Both the position numbers and the translations under genes were made by a program. This document shows positions 8,814-17,045 of a DNA stretch of 64,000 nt, in pieces. Position 1 is the first letter of the stretch, and each line of letters begins with the position of its first letter. The stretch is from CAYLUN01 sp964386865 (GTDB taxonomy: Bacteria > Verrucomicrobiota > Kiritimatiellia > RFP12 > UBA1067), in the NCBI GenBank assembly GCA_964386865.1, contig CAYLUN010000004.1:62001-126000 (forward strand). Reading direction: 5' to 3'. The notes under the pieces are model-generated. The model saw nothing but the letters and a program-made list of their open reading frames with translations, had not been told where the DNA came from and ran no database searches.

Positions 8814-8868
8814 ATTAAAGCAAATGTCGCGGCGAAGCTCGACACTCTTTGTGTTAGAATTGTGTTAA
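8814..8868 (-). promoter_or_regulatory. Pho-box-like direct repeat and possible -10 of the pst operon
   Basis: Read on the minus strand, TTAACA (8863-8868) and CTAACA (8852-8857) are spaced one helical turn (11 bp) apart, the layout of PhoP/PhoB boxes (closest to the TT(A/C/T)ACA-N5-repeat form known from Bacillus). A TTTAAT at 8814-8819 could serve as -10. Only two half-sites are seen and no experimental support exists. Confidence 0.5.
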
Positions 8869-9025
8869 GCTCCGCAGGCGTGTCCACAAGATGGGGGCGG
8901 GTTCCGGAGAAGCCGGTTCTCCTTGATTTCGTCAGGCCCGGCCCGTAATCTATACACGTTTTGAACCGCCAGCACAGATATCGAGAGACACCTGGTCCCT
9001 GGCATAACCGACACGGGACGCAGCA

Positions 9026-10303
9026 ATGACACCTGCATGGATCAGCCTGATCGTTTTTACCCTCTGCTACGCCCTGTTCGTGGTTCTGCCTCAGAGGCGC
9101 TCGTGGACGGCCTGCATGGGCGGCGCTTTGCTCGTCGCCACGGGGGCGCTCGGCTGGCGGGATGCGCTATTCACGAAGATCAGCTGGAATGTGATGGGGC
9201 TCTTCTTCGGCACGCTGATACTGGCCGAGTTGTTTCTCCTGTCCCGCGTGCCGGCCGTTCTGGCCGAGTGGCTGGTCCGCAAGGCGAAGTCTACGCGCGT
9301 CGCCATGCTGGCGCTCTGCCTGCTGGCCGGCTTCATTTCGATGTTCGTCGAGAACGTGGCTGTCGTGCTGCTGGTCGCGCCGGTCGCTTTGAGCCTGGCC
9401 GACAAGCTCAGAATCAGTCCCGTTCCGCTTTTGATCGGCATTGCCATCAGCAGCAATTTGCAGGGGACGGCTACCATGATCGGCGATCCGCCAAGCATGA
9501 TTCTGGCGGGTTACCTGCGCATGGACTTCTGGGACTTCTTCGCCTATCAGGGGCGGCCCGGCATCTTCTTCGCCGTTCAGGTCGGGGCGTTGGTGTCGCT
9601 CGCAGCACTGGCGTGGATCTTCCGCCGCTACAGGTCCAAGCCTGCGCATGTTCAGCAGCAGGAGGCTCGCTCGTGGGTGCCCGCCGGTCTGTTGGGGCTG
9701 CTGATCGTCGGGCTCTCATTCGCCACGGTGTTCGACCCGGAGTTCGCTTGGTTTGCCGGCGTCTTCACGCTCGCGCTCAGCGCGCTGGCGCTGGCCTGGT
9801 ACAAACTGTTCGCAAAGTGGGGGGGGGCGCGCGCGCTGCTGAAGGCGCTCGATTGGGACACGACCTTCTTTCTGATCGGGGTCTTCGTTCTGGTGGGCGG
9901 CCTCAGCGATTCGGGCTGGATGGATCGCCTGTCAGGCTTCATGACCGCTTCTGTGGGCGGGAACGTCGTGCTGGCCTTCGCGATGATCGTCGTCTTTTCA
10001 GTGGTGGTGTCGGGGTTCGTCGACAACGTCCCCTTTCTACTCGTGATGATACCGGTGGCGCAGAAGGTGGCCGACCAGATCCACGCGCCGGTGCCGCTCC
10101 TGATGTTTGGGCTGCTGATCGGGGCGTGCCTGGGCGGCAACTTGACGCCGATCGGCGCCTCGGCCAATGTGGTGACGCTCGGCATTCTCAAGAAGCGCGG
10201 CTACACCGTGACTTTCCGCGAGTTCATGGGGATCGGCATTCCGTTTACGGTTGCCGCCGTGCTGAGCGCGTGCGCGTTCGTCTGGTGGGTGTGGGGCGCC
10301 TAG
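9026..10303 (+). CDS. SLC13/ArsB-NhaD type anion or Na+-coupled permease
   Basis: Polytopic transporter of the ion-transporter superfamily. The 425 residues hold about eleven hydrophobic helices arranged as two repeats. The first repeat contains ENVAVVLLVAPVALSLA and SSNLQGTATMIGDPPSMIL, the second DNVPFLLVMIPV and GACLGGNLTPIGASANVVTLGI. The paired GDPPS and PIGASANV re-entrant motifs are those of ArsB/CitM/SLC13 proteins. The substrate cannot be decided: arsenite, a dicarboxylate, sulfate or Na+/H+ exchange are all open. It is divergent from the pst operon across 256 bases of non-coding DNA and is followed by a 121-base gap. Confidence 0.85.
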   Translation: MTPAWISLIVFTLCYALFVVLPQRRSWTACMGGALLVATGALGWRDALFTKISWNVMGLFFGTLILAELFLLSRVPAVLAEWLVRKAKSTRVAMLALCLLAGFISMFVENVAVVLLVAPVALSLADKLRISPVPLLIGIAISSNLQGTATMIGDPPSMILAGYLRMDFWDFFAYQGRPGIFFAVQVGALVSLAALAWIFRRYRSKPAHVQQQEARSWVPAGLLGLLIVGLSFATVFDPEFAWFAGVFTLALSALALAWYKLFAKWGGARALLKALDWDTTFFLIGVFVLVGGLSDSGWMDRLSGFMTASVGGNVVLAFAMIVVFSVVVSGFVDNVPFLLVMIPVAQKVADQIHAPVPLLMFGLLIGACLGGNLTPIGASANVVTLGILKKRGYTVTFREFMGIGIPFTVAAVLSACAFVWWVWGA

Positions 10304-10424
10304 CCGCCGCAGACTCGGCTTGAGATGAGGCGCTTCGCGTGAGCCACAAACGGTAGCAGGAAGGCGTTAAGGGGGGGCTGAAACCGGGCGGGCGGCGCCC
10401 GCAGGCACCCGGAGGAGGTGAGCG

Positions 10425-11045
10425 GTGAGGCTGGCTGTCATCACAGACCTGCACGATAGCACGGAGCACGTCGAGGCGCTTCGCCGCGCCGGACGCGGCG
10501 CCGACGCGCTGATCATCTGCGGCGACCTGACCACGTTCGGCGAGCGCGAGCGTATCCAGGCCATGGCCGATGCGGTGCGCCTCGACGGCAAGCCCTGCTA
10601 CTACGTGCTTGGAAACTGCGACGTGATGCCGGCCGACGGCGAACTGTCCGGCTGCCAGACTCTCCAGGGACGCGTCGTGACGCACGGCGGCTGGCAGCTG
10701 GCAGGCTTGGGGGGCTCCCTGCCGTGCCCGTCACACACGCCACACGAACTCATGGAGGCGGCCTACACCCGCCTGCTTGCTGAGATCAAAGACGCCTGCG
10801 GCGGACATGCGGAGCGGCTGATCCTAGTCTCGCACCAGCCGCCCTACGGCACGGCCGCCGACCGGCTGCCGTCGGGGCTGCACGTCGGCTGCCACGCGCT
10901 CCGTGCGTTCATCGACGACGCTCAGCCCGCCTGCTGCCTGACGGGGCACATCCACGAGGCCGCCTCCCGCTCGCGGGTGGGCCGCACCGTCGTGCTGAAT
11001 CCCGGCCCCTTCTCGCACGGCAACATCGGCCTGCTCGACCTGTGA
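10425..11045 (+). CDS. YfcE/MJ0936-like metallophosphoesterase
   Basis: Cytosolic calcineurin-like phosphoesterase of 206 residues. The metal-ligand motifs occur in order: D-x-H (TDLHD, 7-11), GDLTTFG, GNCD (the GNH position carries Cys), SHQPPYGT and TGHIHEAA. GTG at 10425 is the start, preceded by a near-perfect AGGAGGTG ribosome site. It is a single-domain protein with no signal peptide; the substrate (cyclic nucleotide, phosphodiester) is unknown. The stop is 24 bases before thiamine pyrophosphokinase. Confidence 0.87.
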   Translation: MRLAVITDLHDSTEHVEALRRAGRGADALIICGDLTTFGERERIQAMADAVRLDGKPCYYVLGNCDVMPADGELSGCQTLQGRVVTHGGWQLAGLGGSLPCPSHTPHELMEAAYTRLLAEIKDACGGHAERLILVSHQPPYGTAADRLPSGLHVGCHALRAFIDDAQPACCLTGHIHEAASRSRVGRTVVLNPGPFSHGNIGLLDL

Positions 11046-11069
11046 CGGCGACTGTGGTAGCCTTGAGCC

Positions 11070-11708
11070 ATGAACCTGTTTACGGCCAAGACGGTGATTC
11101 TCGCCAACGGCGCGTTTCCCACGCACGCGACACCTCTCGCCGCCCTGCGGTCCGCGCGGCAGGTGGTCTGCTGCGACGGCGCGGCTGACCGGCTGGTCGC
11201 CGCGGGGCTCGCGCCGACGTGGATCGTGGGCGATCTGGACAGCCTGTCCGCGGCCTCCCGGGCCCGCTTTGCGGAGCGCCTGGTGCCGGTTCGCGAGCAG
11301 GAGTCCAATGACCTCTCGAAGGCCTTCCACTTCTGCCGCGCGCGCGGCTGGACGGATCTGCTCATTCTGGGGGCGACCGGGCTGCGGGAAGACCACACGC
11401 TCGGCAACCTCTCGCTGGCGGCCGATTTCGCGCAGGAGGCGTCGGCGCTCGTGCTGACGGACGCAGGCTGGTTCACGCCGCTTCTGGCGTCGGCGCGGCT
11501 GCCCTCGTTCGCGGGGCAGCAGGTTTCGCTCTTCGCGCCGGATCCGCGAACGTCTGTCAGCGCCGAGGGGCTGCGGTATCCGGTGGAGGGGCTGCGGCTG
11601 AGCCGGTGGTGGACAGCCGCCCTGAACGAGGCGACCGGCGACCGGGTCTCGCTGGCCTTCGACGGCGGCCCCCTGCTGGTGTTCCAGACTTACGGCGCGG
11701 CGCAGTGA
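11070..11708 (+). CDS. thiamine diphosphokinase
   Basis: Transfers pyrophosphate from ATP to thiamine to give TPP. The 212 residues show the TPK catalytic pattern: CCDGAADRL near 35-43, the acidic loop GDLDSLS (about 54-60), ESNDLSKAFHF (the D/Q-x-x-D-x-x-K segment), LGATGLREDHTLGNL, and a C-terminal beta domain. Length fits bacterial TPK. It probably forms an operon with the phosphoesterase. No TPP riboswitch is visible upstream. Confidence 0.9.
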   Translation: MNLFTAKTVILANGAFPTHATPLAALRSARQVVCCDGAADRLVAAGLAPTWIVGDLDSLSAASRARFAERLVPVREQESNDLSKAFHFCRARGWTDLLILGATGLREDHTLGNLSLAADFAQEASALVLTDAGWFTPLLASARLPSFAGQQVSLFAPDPRTSVSAEGLRYPVEGLRLSRWWTAALNEATGDRVSLAFDGGPLLVFQTYGAAQ

Positions 11709-11756
11709 CCGCCGGGGCTTTTAAGGAAAGCCGTCCTCCGCTCGGCGCTAGGGGCG

Positions 11757-11786
11757 TTGACAGGCGGATCAATAATTGGTTATTAT
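11757..11786 (+). promoter_or_regulatory. promoter with ArsR-type operator upstream of the first arsR
   Basis: TTGACA (11757-11762) and TATTAT (11781-11786) are separated by 18 bp, a good sigma-70-type promoter. A palindrome ATAAT-N5-ATTAT (11772-11786) covers the -10, the usual position for ArsR autorepression. Confidence 0.65.
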
Positions 11787-11813
11787 GCCAAATGACAAAC
11801 CGATTGAGGGCAT

Positions 11814-12107
11814 ATGACAAAGCGTGAAAAGGCAGCTCTGGCGGCCAAGACAAAGGTTCTGAAAGCGCTCGCGCACCCGGCCCGGCTGTGGATGGTTGAA
11901 CAGCTGGAGGGCGGGGAGCGCTGCGTGTGCGAGCTGGTCGCGGGGCTGGAGCTGGATTTCTCGACGGTCTCCAAACATCTGCTGGTGTTGAAGAACGCCG
12001 GCGTGGTGGCAGACGACAAGCGCGGCAAACAGGTGTTCTACTCCCTGCGTGTTCCGTGTGTGCTGAGCTTCATGCACTGCGTCGAAGCGGTGATCGCTGG
12101 AGAGTGA
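11814..12107 (+). CDS. arsR: ArsR family metalloregulator (first of three)
   Basis: Small winged-helix repressor (97 residues) that leaves DNA on binding a soft metal or metalloid. The order is helix LKALAHPARLWMVEQL, the metal-site segment ERCVCELV with the Cys-x-Cys pair on helix alpha-3, and the recognition helix DFSTVSKHLLVLKNAGVV followed by the wing. It is preceded by a promoter with a palindrome at the -10 and followed 100 bases later by the ArsP-type permease, so it most likely controls that set. It is only distantly similar to the two other ArsR proteins in the window. Confidence 0.92.
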   Translation: MTKREKAALAAKTKVLKALAHPARLWMVEQLEGGERCVCELVAGLELDFSTVSKHLLVLKNAGVVADDKRGKQVFYSLRVPCVLSFMHCVEAVIAGE

Positions 12108-12209
12108 GAAGGTGCTTAGGCTGAAGGCTGTTAGGCTGATGATGGCACACTAAGTGGTGCTGGAATCAAGCCTGGCTGGCTAAACAGCCAAACCGCTAAA
12201 AGGCTAACG

Positions 12210-13592
12210 ATGGACTGGAAGAGCGAGTGGAAGAAGGTGGCGTGGATCGTGGCAGGCTTTCTGGCCTGCTTCTACCTGCCCGTGGGCCACGCACGGTTTG
12301 ACCAGGCGGTGCTGGAGGCTATGCGGCTGCTCAGGTGGTACGCGCAGGAGCACGTGCTGCTCTGCCTCGTTCCGGCCTTTTTTATCGCGGGCGCGATCGG
12401 GGTTTTCGTCAGCCAGAGCGCGGTGATGAAGTACTTCGGCCCGAAGGCGAACAAGCTGCTGGCCTACGGCGTGGCGTCGGTTTCGGGCACGATTCTGGCC
12501 GTGTGCTCCTGCACGGTGCTGCCGCTGTTTGCAGGCATCTACATGCGCGGCGCGGGGCTGGGCCCAGCCATCGCGTTCCTCTACTCGGGGCCGGCCATCA
12601 ACGTGCTGGCCATCGTGATGACGGCGCGGGTGCTGGGGTACCAGATCGGCCTGGCGCGGGCGGTGGGCGCGGTGGTGTTCAGCGTGGTGATCGGGGCGCT
12701 GATGCACCTGATATTCCTCAAGGAGGAGCGGGCCAAGGCGGCTCAGGCGCAGGACGTCTACATCGAAGCGGACGGCAAGACGCTGCGGCCGCTGTGGCAG
12801 ACGGCGCTCTATTTCTTCAGCATGTCGGCCATCCTGATCTTCGCGAACTGGGCCCGGCCCAGCGAGGCGACGGGGCTGTGGCAGGCGGTCTTCGCGGCCA
12901 AGTGGTGGCTGACGGCGGGCTTTGCGGCGGCGCTGGGCGCGGCCCTGTGGAAGTTCCTGGGCGTGCGGGCCTGGCACGTCGCGCTGGCGGCGGCGCCCGT
13001 GGTGCTGGCGGCGGCCCTGTTTCCGGCCAAGCCGGTGGTGGCGTTCACGGTGGGCTCCGTCGCGCTGGCGGTGCTGGCCGTCCGCGGCAAGGGAGAAATG
13101 GGCGAGTGGGCTGACCAGACGTGGGGTTTCGCCAAGCAGATCACGCCGCTGCTGCTGGGCGGCGTCTTGGCCGCCGGGTTCTTTCTCGGCACGCCTGAGG
13201 CGAAGGACGCGGGCATTTTGCCGAACCGCTGGATCCAGGCGATGGTCGGCGACGATCCGTCGGTGTTTTACGGCTTTGTCGGCGGCGAGGGGAGCGCCCC
13301 CGGCTGGCTTGGGGCAGTCTGGCCGCTGTGGACGAACTTCATCGCGTCGCTGGTCGGAGCGTTCATGTATTTCGCCACGCTGACGGAGGTGCCGATCGTG
13401 CGCGGCCTGATGGACAGCGGCATGGGCCAGGGGCCCGCGCTTGCGCTGCTGCTGGCTGGCCCCGCGCTGTCGCTCCCCAGCATGCTGGTGATCAACTCGG
13501 TGATCGGGCCGAAGAAGACGCTGGTCTATGTCGTGCTGGTGGTCGTGATGGCCACGGTGACGGGCTGGATGTTTGGCTGGTACATGGGTTAA
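12210..13592 (+). CDS. arsP: ArsP-type permease (PF03773)
   Basis: Membrane permease of the ArsP/DUF318 family, which includes exporters of trivalent organoarsenicals. The 460 residues contain about ten or eleven hydrophobic helices. The hallmark CSCTVLPLFAGIYMRGAGLG (about residues 94-113) with its Cys pair is present, and the second half repeats the fold (PALSLPSMLVINSVIG). It is followed closely by two thioredoxin-like genes and a CcdA, a combination that suggests the cargo or the permease cysteines are handled by thiol redox chemistry. Specificity for arsenic rather than another ligand is inference. Confidence 0.85.
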   Translation: MDWKSEWKKVAWIVAGFLACFYLPVGHARFDQAVLEAMRLLRWYAQEHVLLCLVPAFFIAGAIGVFVSQSAVMKYFGPKANKLLAYGVASVSGTILAVCSCTVLPLFAGIYMRGAGLGPAIAFLYSGPAINVLAIVMTARVLGYQIGLARAVGAVVFSVVIGALMHLIFLKEERAKAAQAQDVYIEADGKTLRPLWQTALYFFSMSAILIFANWARPSEATGLWQAVFAAKWWLTAGFAAALGAALWKFLGVRAWHVALAAAPVVLAAALFPAKPVVAFTVGSVALAVLAVRGKGEMGEWADQTWGFAKQITPLLLGGVLAAGFFLGTPEAKDAGILPNRWIQAMVGDDPSVFYGFVGGEGSAPGWLGAVWPLWTNFIASLVGAFMYFATLTEVPIVRGLMDSGMGQGPALALLLAGPALSLPSMLVINSVIGPKKTLVYVVLVVVMATVTGWMFGWYMG

Positions 13593-13608
13593 GAAAGGAG
13601 CTAAAACG

Positions 13609-13842
13609 ATGAAAAAAATTCAGATTCTGGGCACGGGCTGTCCGAAGTGCAAGACGCTGATGGCCAACGCGGAAGCGGCGGTCAAAGAGGTCGGTCTTGA
13701 CGCCGTAGTTGTCAAGGTCGACAAGATCGCAGAGATCATGAAATTCGGCGTGATGATCACGCCGGCCCTCGCGGTGGACGGGGTCGTGAAGAGCGCCGGC
13801 AAGGTGCTCAGCCCGGACGACATCAAGACGTTTATGGTGTAA
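13609..13842 (+). CDS. small thioredoxin-like redox protein (TM0996/MTH895 type)
   Basis: A 77-residue thioredoxin-fold protein with a C-P-K-C site (GTGCPKCKTL, about residues 10-13) and a cis-proline loop (MITPALAVDG). ATG 13609 has AAAGGAG 8 bases upstream and lies 17 bases after the permease stop; a longer frame start inside the permease gene is not credible. This family often sits beside ArsP-type permeases, and may reduce or hand over thiols for them. Confidence 0.88.
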   Translation: MKKIQILGTGCPKCKTLMANAEAAVKEVGLDAVVVKVDKIAEIMKFGVMITPALAVDGVVKSAGKVLSPDDIKTFMV

Positions 13843-13853
13843 AGGTGGAAAAG

Positions 13854-14273
13854 ATGAATGTGAAGAACATCGCGATCATCGGGGCGGTCGTCGTTGCGGC
13901 GGCGGCCATCATGTTCCTGAAGCAAGGGAAGACGGCGCAGCCGGCCGGGGCGGCGGCGCAAACGGGGGTGGAGGCGGCTCAAGCCCAAGCGCTGCCGCGG
14001 CTGGTGGATCTGGGCGCGGGGAAGTGCATTCCCTGTAAGGCGATGAAGCCGATTCTGGAAGATCTGATGGCGAACTACGCGGCGGCGTTCAAGACGGAGT
14101 TCATCGACGTGTGGGAGAATCCGGACGCGAAAGCGACGTACAAAATCAACCTGATCCCGACGCAGATCTTCTTCGACGCCGAGGGCAAGGAGCTGTTCCG
14201 CCACGAGGGCTTCTTCTCCAAGGAAGACATCCTCGGCAAGTGGAAGGAGTTCGGGGTCGAGAAGGCTGAGTAG
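13854..14273 (+). CDS. membrane-anchored thioredoxin-like protein
   Basis: About 139 residues: an N-terminal membrane anchor (IAIIGAVVVAAAAIMFL), an Ala/Gln-rich linker, then a thioredoxin domain with C-I-P-C in GAGKCIPCKAMKPILEDL and the cis-Pro loop LIPTQIFFDAEG. The ATG at 13854 is preferred over the GTG at 13845 because AAGGTGG lies just before it. It probably works outside the membrane with the CcdA protein encoded next. Confidence 0.87.
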   Translation: MNVKNIAIIGAVVVAAAAIMFLKQGKTAQPAGAAAQTGVEAAQAQALPRLVDLGAGKCIPCKAMKPILEDLMANYAAAFKTEFIDVWENPDAKATYKINLIPTQIFFDAEGKELFRHEGFFSKEDILGKWKEFGVEKAE

Positions 14274-14341
14274 CTGAGGCATCGTTCTGGCGGCCCGAAT
14301 CGACCCGTGTCGATTCAGGCCGGACAGGCGAGGAAGTAGAC

Positions 14342-15040
14342 ATGGAACAGATTTTCACGGCGCTGACCCATGCGGTGGAGAGCACGCCCGCGATCGCGAT
14401 GACGGCTGCGGTGGTGTGGGGCATTCTGAGCATCGTGCTGAGCCCCTGCCATCTGGCGAGCATTCCGCTGATCGTGGGGTTCATTGGCCAGCAGGGCCGG
14501 ATGACCGTGCGCAGGGCGTTCATGACCTCACTGCTGTTTTCTCTGGGCATCCTCCTCACCATCGGCGTGATCGGCGCGGTGACGGCCGCCGCGGGGCGCA
14601 TGATGGGCGACGTGGGGCGCTGGGGCAGCTACGCGGTGGCCGCGATCTTCTTTGCCGTCGGCTTGCATCTCCTGGAGGTCATCAAGCTTCCCCTGCCGAG
14701 CGCGGTGCAGCCGGGCGTCAAAAGAAAAGGAATGCTGGCCGCGTTCGTGCTCGGGCTGGTCTTCGGCGTGGCGCTCGGGCCGTGCACCTTCGCGTACATG
14801 GCCCCGATGTTGGGCGTGACCTTCAGGCTGGCCTCGACGAATCTCGCCTACGGCATCCTGTTGTTGCTGCTGTACGGCGTCGGCCATTGCGGGGTGATCG
14901 TGTTTGCGGGAACGTTCAGCGAGGCGGTTCAGCGCTACCTGAACTGGAACGAGAGATCCAGGGGAGCGGCGATTCTCAAGAAGGCGTGCGGCGCTCTCGT
15001 GCTGCTGGGCGGGCTGTATTTTCTATATACCGCGCGGTGA
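14342..15040 (+). CDS. ccdA: CcdA/DsbD-type transmembrane electron carrier
   Basis: Moves reducing equivalents across the membrane to extracytoplasmic thioredoxin-like proteins. The 232 residues have about six helices in two repeats, each with a key cysteine after a proline-rich turn: LSPCHLASIPLIVGF in helix 1 and LGPCTFAYMAPMLG in helix 4, as in CcdA. It ends the arsR-arsP-trx-trx-ccdA module; a 68-base gap with GAGGAAG before the ATG separates it from the preceding gene. Confidence 0.88.
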   Translation: MEQIFTALTHAVESTPAIAMTAAVVWGILSIVLSPCHLASIPLIVGFIGQQGRMTVRRAFMTSLLFSLGILLTIGVIGAVTAAAGRMMGDVGRWGSYAVAAIFFAVGLHLLEVIKLPLPSAVQPGVKRKGMLAAFVLGLVFGVALGPCTFAYMAPMLGVTFRLASTNLAYGILLLLLYGVGHCGVIVFAGTFSEAVQRYLNWNERSRGAAILKKACGALVLLGGLYFLYTAR

Positions 15041-15120
15041 GCGAGAGAGCGGCTGCTGGCGTCGGGCCCCGCTTCCTCCTTGCGGACGCACGCGCGTTTC
15101 AGTTGAGAGACAGGGAAATG

Positions 15121-15194
15121 CGTGGGCAAGCAGACGCTTGCCCACGGCCATCAGAATCCGGTTACACAGGGAAGGGCGAGCGTCTGCTCGTCCC
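15121..15194. repeat. paired palindromes (REP-like) between ccdA and the symporter gene
   Basis: The 297-base gap 15041-15337 has no gene. It holds a perfect palindrome with 11-bp arms and an AGAC loop (15121-15146) and, 27 bases on, a second imperfect one (15174-15194) with the loop GTCT. The second is the first in inverted orientation (shared core AGCAGACGCT). This is the organisation of paired REP elements rather than a simple terminator; no T-run follows. Confidence 0.6.
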
Positions 15195-15337
15195 TCCCTG
15201 CAATTGAACTGTGCGTGCGCCCCCCTCTTTGCCTCGCTTGTGCTTGTGTATAGAGGTGAACATCTGATATTTTCATGCCTGTCAGCCTGTGGCCTTCGAA
15301 ACAGTGGCCGCGGGCAGGCAGGGGGGGGAGCGATGAT

Positions 15338-16900
15338 ATGAGTTCATGGGTTTACATCAGTACGGTCGTCATCTATGTCTTGGTGATGCTGGGGGTGGGT
15401 TACTGGTGCATGCGCCGGACCAAGTCGGTGGGGGATTTCTTTCTGGGCGGCCGTACGCTGGGCCCGTGGATGAGCGCCTTCGCCTATGGAACCACGTATT
15501 TTTCGGCCGTTCTTTTCATCGGTTACGCCGGCAAGCTCGGGTGGGGCTTCGGCATCCATACGATGTGGATCGTGCTCGGAAACACGCTCATCGGGACCAT
15601 TCTCGCCTGGAAGCTGCTGGCGGGCCGGACGCGGGACATGACGACGCGCCTGAATGCCATCACCATGCCGGAGTTCCTCCGCGCGCGCTATGGCCACACG
15701 CCGCTCCAGGTCGTCTCCGCCTTGGTCGTGTTCATCTTCCTCGTCCCGTATTCGGCGTCGGTGCTGATGGGCTTGAGCTACCTCTTCGAGATGACGCTCC
15801 ACATTTCGTATGAGCACGCGCTTTACTTTCTGACCGGGCTGACGGCGGTCTACCTGGTCATGGGCGGCTATTTCGCGGTCGCGGTCAGCGATTTCATCCG
15901 GGGCATCATCGAGTTCGCCGGCGTGATGATCATGGTGTACCTCTTGGCGCACCGGCCCGAGATCGGCGGCTTTATTCAGGCCACGGACAAGCTGATCTCG
16001 AACCCGTCGTTTGCGCCCGCCTTGGGCGGCGCGAAGGCGCTGGGCGCCGGAACGTGGCTGGCCGTGACCGCGCCGGGCTGGCTGACGCTGCTGTCGCTGG
16101 TGCTGATCACGAGCTTCGGGCCCTGGGCGCTGCCCCAAATGGTGCAGAAGTTCTACTCCATCCGCAGCCGCGCTGACGTCACGCGGGCGATGGTCATCGC
16201 GGGGGCCTTCGCGCTCTTCATGGCATTTGGCGCATATTACAGCGGCGCGTTGACGCACCTCTACTACGGCGCGAAGCTGCCTCCGGAGCTGATGGGCCCG
16301 AAAGGGCCAATCTGGGACATGATCATGCCCCACTTCATCACGACCTCGGGGCTGCCGGCCGTGCTCATTATGGTGATCGTGCTAATGGTCTTCTCGGCCT
16401 CCATGTCCAGCCTGTCGTCGCTGGTTCTGGTGTCCAGCTCGGCCATCGCCATCGACCTCTACGGCGCGTTTGTGAACCGGCACGCGAATTCCAAGCGGAC
16501 GATGGCGCTGCTGCGCGTCATGTGCGCCGTATTTGTCGGGTGCTCGCTCTACATCGCGCTGAAGAGGCCCGTTTTCATCGTGAACCTGATGATCATGTCG
16601 TGGGGCACGCTGGCAGGCGTCTTCCTTGCGCCGTACCTGTACGGCCTGTTCTGGAAGCGAACCACGCTGGCGGGCGTCTATGCCGGCATCGCCGTCGGGC
16701 TGGCGAGCGCGTTTACCCTGTTCTCCAAGTGGGGGCAGGACGGCGTGCCGCTGGCGGGGGCCATCACCATGTTCCTGCCCCTTCTGGTCGTGCCGCTGGT
16801 CAGCCTGATGTCCAAGCCGCTGCCGCAGCCGCTGATCGACGCCGCGTTCGGCAGCGGCGACGCGCCGCAGAAGCCGACAGGCACCGCCGCGCGGCGCTAG
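15338..16900 (+). CDS. sodium:solute symporter family (SSS, SLC5-like) protein
   Basis: Na+-coupled uptake carrier, 520 residues with about thirteen membrane helices. Family marks include SVGDFFLGGRTLGPWMSAFAYGTTYFSA near the N-terminus and the sodium-site helix segment LMVFSASMSSLSSLVLVSSSAIAIDLY. The ATG at 15338 has GGGGGGAG 7 bases upstream; the frame continues upstream into non-coding DNA. Substrate unknown (sugar, amino acid or organic acid). It sits alone between two arsR-controlled modules with no obvious functional link to them. Confidence 0.88.
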   Translation: MSSWVYISTVVIYVLVMLGVGYWCMRRTKSVGDFFLGGRTLGPWMSAFAYGTTYFSAVLFIGYAGKLGWGFGIHTMWIVLGNTLIGTILAWKLLAGRTRDMTTRLNAITMPEFLRARYGHTPLQVVSALVVFIFLVPYSASVLMGLSYLFEMTLHISYEHALYFLTGLTAVYLVMGGYFAVAVSDFIRGIIEFAGVMIMVYLLAHRPEIGGFIQATDKLISNPSFAPALGGAKALGAGTWLAVTAPGWLTLLSLVLITSFGPWALPQMVQKFYSIRSRADVTRAMVIAGAFALFMAFGAYYSGALTHLYYGAKLPPELMGPKGPIWDMIMPHFITTSGLPAVLIMVIVLMVFSASMSSLSSLVLVSSSAIAIDLYGAFVNRHANSKRTMALLRVMCAVFVGCSLYIALKRPVFIVNLMIMSWGTLAGVFLAPYLYGLFWKRTTLAGVYAGIAVGLASAFTLFSKWGQDGVPLAGAITMFLPLLVVPLVSLMSKPLPQPLIDAAFGSGDAPQKPTGTAARR

Positions 16901-16990
16901 CGCCGCCGCGAAGGGCCATTGCGCGCACCGCCGGGCTCCGGCGGTTGCGGGGCCTCGCGGAGGCACGGCGCAGAAGCGAGGCGAGCCGAT

Positions 16991-17033
16991 TTGACAAGGC
17001 CCTCCGGTAGTGGTAAATTCGCCACATAACGAA
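16991..17033 (+). promoter_or_regulatory. promoter and TTCG-N8-CGAA operator of the arsR-hgcAB operon
   Basis: TTGACA (16991-16996), 17-bp spacer, TAAATT (17014-17019). The palindrome TTCG-CCACATAA-CGAA (17018-17033) starts on the -10 and covers the expected transcription start. The same palindrome with the same CACATA centre recurs at 19208-19223 at the same place relative to a promoter, so it is probably an ArsR operator. Confidence 0.72.
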
Positions 17034-17045
17034 ATGAGGGGCGGC

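Noticed and set aside
8888..9025. leader gene or RNA between pstS and the permease
   Set aside because: No open frame with a ribosome site and no recognisable structure; it is treated as the divergent promoter region.
15121..15146. simple rho-independent terminator of ccdA
   Set aside because: The hairpin lacks a T-run and has an inverted partner 27 bases on, which fits a REP pair better; a termination role is not excluded.
16901..17045. cobalamin riboswitch before hgcA, suggested by the corrinoid requirement
   Set aside because: The leader is short and already filled by a promoter and the ArsR-type palindrome; no B12-box-like sequence was seen.
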